From Helicobacter pylori (lineage in GTDB: Bacteria; Campylobacterota; Campylobacteria; Campylobacterales; Helicobacteraceae), in assembly GCF_009689985.1 (NCBI RefSeq), contig NZ_QBAW01000003.1, forward strand, positions 117,028 to 181,027: a DNA stretch of 64,000 nt, in the 5' to 3' direction. How positions within the stretch are numbered: position 1 is the first letter of the stretch; each line of letters opens with the position of its first letter. Positions 60,302 to 64,000 of this stretch are shown here, piece by piece. The notes under the pieces are model-generated. The model made no database searches. It had not been told where the DNA came from and worked only from the letters and a program-made list of their open reading frames with translations. The position numbers were made by a program, and so were the translations under genes.

Positions 60302-61438
60302 TTGTTTGAAAAGTTGAAATTTTTTAAAATCAAAAAAGACGATGAAAATCAGCCAGAAGTCAATTTAAATTCTGAAATCTATGAGCAATTTAAGGTCTTT
60401 AGACTCCCGCTTATTTTAATCCAATTGCTTGTGCTTTTAGGCACTCTAGGATACTTCGCCCTAGAAAATTATAGCCTTATGCAAGCTTTCTTTCAAACGA
60501 CTTACACCATGACAGCTACAGGGTTTGGCGCTTTAAATGAAAGCCAGTTTGGGCCTATAAGTATTTTTTTAACTTCCATTTTGATGTTTTTTGGGGCAGG
60601 AATTATTGCCTTTAGCGTGGCTATTTTAGTTAGCGTGGTCAATAAAGGCACGCTTACCAGATTGATTAAGGAGAAAGGTATGATTTATAAAATCGCACGC
60701 CTTAAGGATCATTATGTGATTTGTTACCACAATGAATACACCATTGAATTGAGCAAGCAGTTCCGCTCCGCTCAAATCCCTTTTGTGGTCGTGGATAATG
60801 ACCCTAGTTTTGAAGAAGAAGCCATTAAGCACAAATACCCCTACTATATCATAGGCGATCCGCACACCAATTTAGCCATGCTAAAAACCCACTTAAGCAG
60901 CGCTAGGGGCGTTGTGGCGTTGTCTAAGATTTTACCGGTGAATGTGGCGTTAATGGTGAGCGTGCGCTTGTTTGAAAAGGAATTGAAGCGCAAACCTTAC
61001 CACATCATTGCGAGCGCGCATAGCGATGAAGGCTTAGAAAAATTAAAAAAATTAGGGGCTGATATGGTGGTTTCCCCTACAAAACTCATGGCGCAGAGAG
61101 TGAGCGCGATGGCGGTGCGTCCGGATATGGAAAATATATTAGAGCGTTTTATCAATAAAAAAGACACGCTTTTAGACTTAGAGGAAGTGATTGTCCCTAA
61201 AACCAGCTGGCTTGTGTTAAGGAAATTAAAAGAAGCCCATTTTAGAGAGATCGCTAAAGCGTTTGTGATTGGTATCACTCAAAAAGATGGCAAATACATC
61301 CCCATGCCTGACGGGGAAACGATTATTGCAAGCGAATCCAAACTATTAATGGTTGGTACTTCAGAAGGCGTTGCGACCTGTAAGCAACTCATTGCCAACC
61401 ATCAAAAACCCAAAGAAGTGGATTACATTTCCTTGTGA
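60302..61438 (+). CDS. kch: HpKchA-type potassium channel
   Basis: This 378-residue two-helix channel has membrane segments at about 30-50 and 83-110, a selectivity filter variant TATGFGAL and an RCK/TrkA-N domain (about 120-375; IIGDPHTNLA). It corresponds to H. pylori HpKchA, needed for colonisation. The TTG at 60302 is chosen as start, because AGGA is 7 bases upstream; a TTG at 60296 (two residues longer) is only one base from it. A 9-codon ORF lies immediately upstream. Confidence 0.92.
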   Translation: MFEKLKFFKIKKDDENQPEVNLNSEIYEQFKVFRLPLILIQLLVLLGTLGYFALENYSLMQAFFQTTYTMTATGFGALNESQFGPISIFLTSILMFFGAGIIAFSVAILVSVVNKGTLTRLIKEKGMIYKIARLKDHYVICYHNEYTIELSKQFRSAQIPFVVVDNDPSFEEEAIKHKYPYYIIGDPHTNLAMLKTHLSSARGVVALSKILPVNVALMVSVRLFEKELKRKPYHIIASAHSDEGLEKLKKLGADMVVSPTKLMAQRVSAMAVRPDMENILERFINKKDTLLDLEEVIVPKTSWLVLRKLKEAHFREIAKAFVIGITQKDGKYIPMPDGETIIASESKLLMVGTSEGVATCKQLIANHQKPKEVDYISL

Positions 61439-61653
61439 TTGATACAGCCCTTTTTAAATAAAAAAGGCTTGACTCTCATCAAATATGGATAATAAAATCT
61501 AAAAAATGCTAAAAACATTTTTTACAATCCATAGCAAAGAGCTTGGCGTTAGTCAAAAAGCTTTAGTTATTCATGTTTGGTGAGAACAGATCCAAGATTT
61601 AAAATGGATTTTAGGCTTATTTTTCTCACACCCATACGCTCAATGAGAGTTAA
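61439..61653. other. kch-phage-like cluster intergenic region
   Basis: A 215-base gap between convergent genes. The imperfect stem AGCCCTTTTT-AAAT-AAAAAAGGCT (61446-61469) may terminate transcription. No ORF is supported. Confidence 0.4.
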
Positions 61654-62841
61654 TTATAACCCTTTTAAAGCCCTCTTTGTTGATATAATCGTTACGAGGC
61701 TCTCATTGAAATAATTGATATTCCCGTAAAAATACCCATGATACAATCCTAAAACACCGCTCAAATTCTCCACTAAAAGCTTTGTGTGGTAGGTTTGCGC
61801 GGTGTATTTATATACGATCTTTTGAATGCTTTCTTTCAAAAAGCCTTCTTGCGTTTTTAGCCCAAAAAACGCGCTATTTTCTGTTTTTTGCGCCGTAACG
61901 AAATTAAAAAATACTTCTATTTCGTATTTTTTGCTTGTTTCTAGCGTGTAATCGCTCAAGTCTTTGATTTTTTGCTCCCATCCGCCTTGAATGTAAATCG
62001 TGTTTCTAATGTAGAAAATCCCGCTATACAAACCGCTAAACTTCGGCTTTAAGGTTTCTAAAAGTTCGTTAAATGCGGTTTGTTTCGCTTGCGTGATCTC
62101 GCTTGTAGCTTGTTGTTTTTCTTGCGTGATGTTGCTTAGCGCTTGCGTTTTATTGGTGTTTATTTCGTTATTAGCACTTTCTTTCGCTTCGTTAATGTTG
62201 TTTATCGCTTGCGTTTTATTGGCGGTTATTTCGTTATTAGCGGTGGTTTTCGCAAGTGTAAGCGCTTCAAGGCTTTGGGTTTTGTTTTCGGTGATTTGGT
62301 TATTAGCGTTTTCTTTGGCTTGTGTTATTGCTTCAAGGCTTGCGGTCTTGTTTTCGGTGATTTGATGGTTAGCGTTATCTCGTGCTTGGTTTAAAAAGAT
62401 TTGATAGCTCGTTAAAAGCCTTGTAGTGGTTTCTATCAATTGATTTTCTAGCTTTTTAACTTCGCTTTTAATGTTCTCGGTGTTAGCGTTTAAGGTGTTG
62501 GTTACTTCTTGCTCGTTGGCGTGCATGCTCGCATTGAAATCGTTAAAAAAGTGCTCGTATTCTCGCATCTTGGCTTTTAAGCTCTCGCCTGCGTGAGTAA
62601 GCCACTCAATAGAATTTCTTAAACTGCTATCGATCTCGTTGGCGTTTTTAAAAAAATCCAAACTCAAAAGCACTTCTAAAATCCTAACGATGCCTTTAAG
62701 GCTTAATTCCACTTGATCCGTGAAAAGATGATTACCTTTTAAAGCGTTCTGTAATTGCTTTAATAGCTCGTTAGTGATTTCTTTCACTTCGGGCTGTTCG
62801 GTTAAATCTAGCGCGCTATTAGGCAAATTAGGGTAATTCAT
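61654..62841 (-). CDS. Fibre-like coiled-coil protein with 22-residue repeats
   Basis: This 395-residue protein is not clearly recognised. It has a helical N-terminal part (1-150), then four tandem 22-residue repeats (consensus ITxNKTQxLxxITxAKxxANNE, about residues 160-247, bases 62099-62362), then a beta-rich C-terminal domain (about 260-395; FSGLYSGIFYIRNTIYIQGG). This layout of coiled-coil shaft plus C-terminal globule resembles phage tail-fibre or baseplate proteins, including those reported in Helicobacter phages. The function is inferred only from layout. Confidence 0.5.
   Translation of the reverse strand: MNYPNLPNSALDLTEQPEVKEITNELLKQLQNALKGNHLFTDQVELSLKGIVRILEVLLSLDFFKNANEIDSSLRNSIEWLTHAGESLKAKMREYEHFFNDFNASMHANEQEVTNTLNANTENIKSEVKKLENQLIETTTRLLTSYQIFLNQARDNANHQITENKTASLEAITQAKENANNQITENKTQSLEALTLAKTTANNEITANKTQAINNINEAKESANNEINTNKTQALSNITQEKQQATSEITQAKQTAFNELLETLKPKFSGLYSGIFYIRNTIYIQGGWEQKIKDLSDYTLETSKKYEIEVFFNFVTAQKTENSAFFGLKTQEGFLKESIQKIVYKYTAQTYHTKLLVENLSGVLGLYHGYFYGNINYFNESLVTIISTKRALKGL
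62099..62362 (-). repeat. Four 66-bp repeats in fibre-like gene
   Basis: Four in-frame 66-bp units encoding 22-residue repeats with IT(E/A/T)NKT and A(N/T)(N/S)(Q/E). They could allow copy-number change in a strand-slippage or recombination-dependent way. Confidence 0.7.
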
Positions 62842-63263
62842 TTCAACACTCCGTGATTATCTATAAGAGAGAGGGTAACACGCATGCCCACAATTAAATA
62901 ACTCACTAAGAAAAAAATAAGCGATACATTTTCTACATTAAAAAACATTTTTAACTTTTCATTAAGTTTTTTAATATTTTCCCATTCATCATTAGTTACT
63001 TCCATTTTTAAATCCTTTTCTAATTCGCTAACGCTGTCAAATTTTAAGCTTTTAGTGCTTTGAAAATCTTTCTGCTTGTTTTGCCACTCATAAACTAAAT
63101 AGCAACCTACCACTAAAAACCAAAACCACAAATGAGGCTTATTGGTAAAACTCACGCCCAAACACACCATATTAAGACCAAAAAAAAGTAAAAGCGTTTT
63201 GATGCGTTTAAGAAGCGTAGTTCTCGCTTCTAAGATCATGTCAAATGGTTTGATTTCTTTCAT
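62838..63263 (-). CDS. Small membrane protein beside the fibre-like gene
   Basis: This 141-residue protein is not recognised. It has membrane segments at about 22-41 (LLLFFGLNMVCLGVSF), 47-62 and 113-131. It overlaps the fibre-like gene by four bases, so both are translated together. A holin-like or accessory prophage protein is possible but not supported by motif. Confidence 0.5.
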   Translation of the reverse strand: MKEIKPFDMILEARTTLLKRIKTLLLFFGLNMVCLGVSFTNKPHLWFWFLVVGCYLVYEWQNKQKDFQSTKSLKFDSVSELEKDLKMEVTNDEWENIKKLNEKLKMFFNVENVSLIFFLVSYLIVGMRVTLSLIDNHGVLK

Positions 63264-63354
63264 TTGTTTAATCCTTATTTAGTTTTTTTGTGGTATAGTT
63301 TCAAAATACATTAGCTTTATCAAATATGTCTAGCACTCAGCTCATAACTGATGG

Positions 63355-64000
63355 TCAATTGCTATTCTGAGATTTTGCTAATGTTTTCTTATAGATTAAA
63401 CTATCCTTATAATTTCCTCTTGCTTTATACATTGTTTTTAGCATTAGTTCATTCTTAGCATTTGATACTTGCTCTACTACTACAAAAAATCCATTTGTTT
63501 GATTAAAACTCGCTACTACCGGCTGGTTTTGATTATCTTTTAGTTTTAAGGTTTCATTAGCTTGTTTGGATAATTCCCTATAATTAGCTATATCTTCATA
63601 CGCTAAATTTTTGTGTTCTTTTAGTATATGGTTAATAGCTTGATAGTCAATAACCGCCCTTGCGTCGTTTGGATATTTCAAACTTAAATCTTTAGCAAAA
63701 CTTGGCTCTATCTTTTCAACCGCTATTCGTTTATGATTTTTTTGAATGTATTCAACCGCTTCTGCGTTTAAATTTTGTATTCCTAAAATAGGCATACTGC
63801 TTCCAGTTCGTGGGCTTTCATCAATGAGTTTTTTAATTTCATCAAAAGATAGTTTTTTAACTGCTTCAGCTTTAGCTTCTTTCTCTGTTTCTTCTATGGC
63901 TTTCTTACTAGCTTCCTTACTCCCTTTCTCTTTTTCTTTTTGCATGTCCTTAACGGCTTGTATCAAGCGCTTTAACGAAGGGTTATTTTCGTTCGGCTCT
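63355..64000 (-). CDS. Phage-type endoribonuclease-domain protein, C-terminal part
   Basis: Open from the right edge to the stop at 63355; the N-terminal part lies outside the window. The visible portion has a Lys/Glu-rich coiled coil, then a domain (SMPILGIQNLNAEAVEYIQK, AVIDYQAINHILKEH, LKDNQNQPVVASF, GFFVVVEQVSN, LMLKTMYKARG) resembling the PBECR (barnase/EndoU/colicin E5/D/RelE-like) domains of Helicobacter phage and mobile-element proteins. A TTG at 63966 is an internal start option. Assigned from memory of the family. Confidence 0.6.
   Translation of the reverse strand, partial: EPNENNPSLKRLIQAVKDMQKEKEKGSKEASKKAIEETEKEAKAEAVKKLSFDEIKKLIDESPRTGSSMPILGIQNLNAEAVEYIQKNHKRIAVEKIEPSFAKDLSLKYPNDARAVIDYQAINHILKEHKNLAYEDIANYRELSKQANETLKLKDNQNQPVVASFNQTNGFFVVVEQVSNAKNELMLKTMYKARGNYKDSLIYKKTLAKSQNSN

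Overview
The window is Helicobacter pylori chromosome. It carries the cag pathogenicity island (cagPAI) type IV secretion system (T4SS) in canonical order, next to the HP0519-HP0490 backbone block. Support comes from recognisable protein families, gene order, AT-rich composition, TATAAT-type -10 boxes and G-tract phase variation. Gene names follow the H. pylori 26695 scheme and were assigned from memory of the families and their order; no search was run.

Region 1 (1-31331) is the cagPAI from the 3' end of cagD to the island's 31-bp border repeat. cagE-F-G-H-I-L run on the + strand (VirB3/B4-type ATPase, CagA chaperone, pilus and adhesin proteins). cagN-M run on the - strand. cagP, cagQ and cagS are short + strand units, each with its own promoter-like site and separated by hairpins. 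cagT-U run on the - strand. cagV-W-X-Y-Z-alpha-beta (VirB8/B6/B9/B10, CagZ, VirB11, VirD4) form one long + strand operon. cag1-2-3-gamma return on the - strand. cagA, cagB and cagC would lie beyond the left edge. Apart from edge-truncated cagD, every cag gene has an open frame, so the apparatus looks functional. cagY carries a long recombinogenic repeat array.

Region 2 (31343-55690) is mostly - strand backbone: a frameshifted Sel1-repeat gene (HP0519); rplI-hslV-hslU-era-csd6; a DUF262/DUF1524 (GmrSD-like) defence gene between rplI and glnA; glnA; a small lipoprotein; csd3-nudix-pgbA-glcD-dapB; and a run of two sodium-dependent transporters, pldA, dnaN, gyrB and a methyltransferase/putative restriction pair. 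pldA is switched off by a 9-G tract.

Region 3 (55691-64000) holds a thioesterase, a DUF493 protein, murD-mraY, an HpaA paralogue, rpmB and a potassium channel. At the right edge is a - strand cluster that looks phage-derived: a repeat-rich fibre-like protein, a small membrane protein, and the end of a protein resembling Helicobacter phage-type endoribonuclease (PBECR/DUF3519) domains.

Least explained by known annotation are: very short ORFs in the 5' leaders of cagV, cagQ and kch; a structured dapB/HP0511 intergenic region with two opposed promoters; gene remnants between cagbeta and cag-gamma; and the right-edge cluster.
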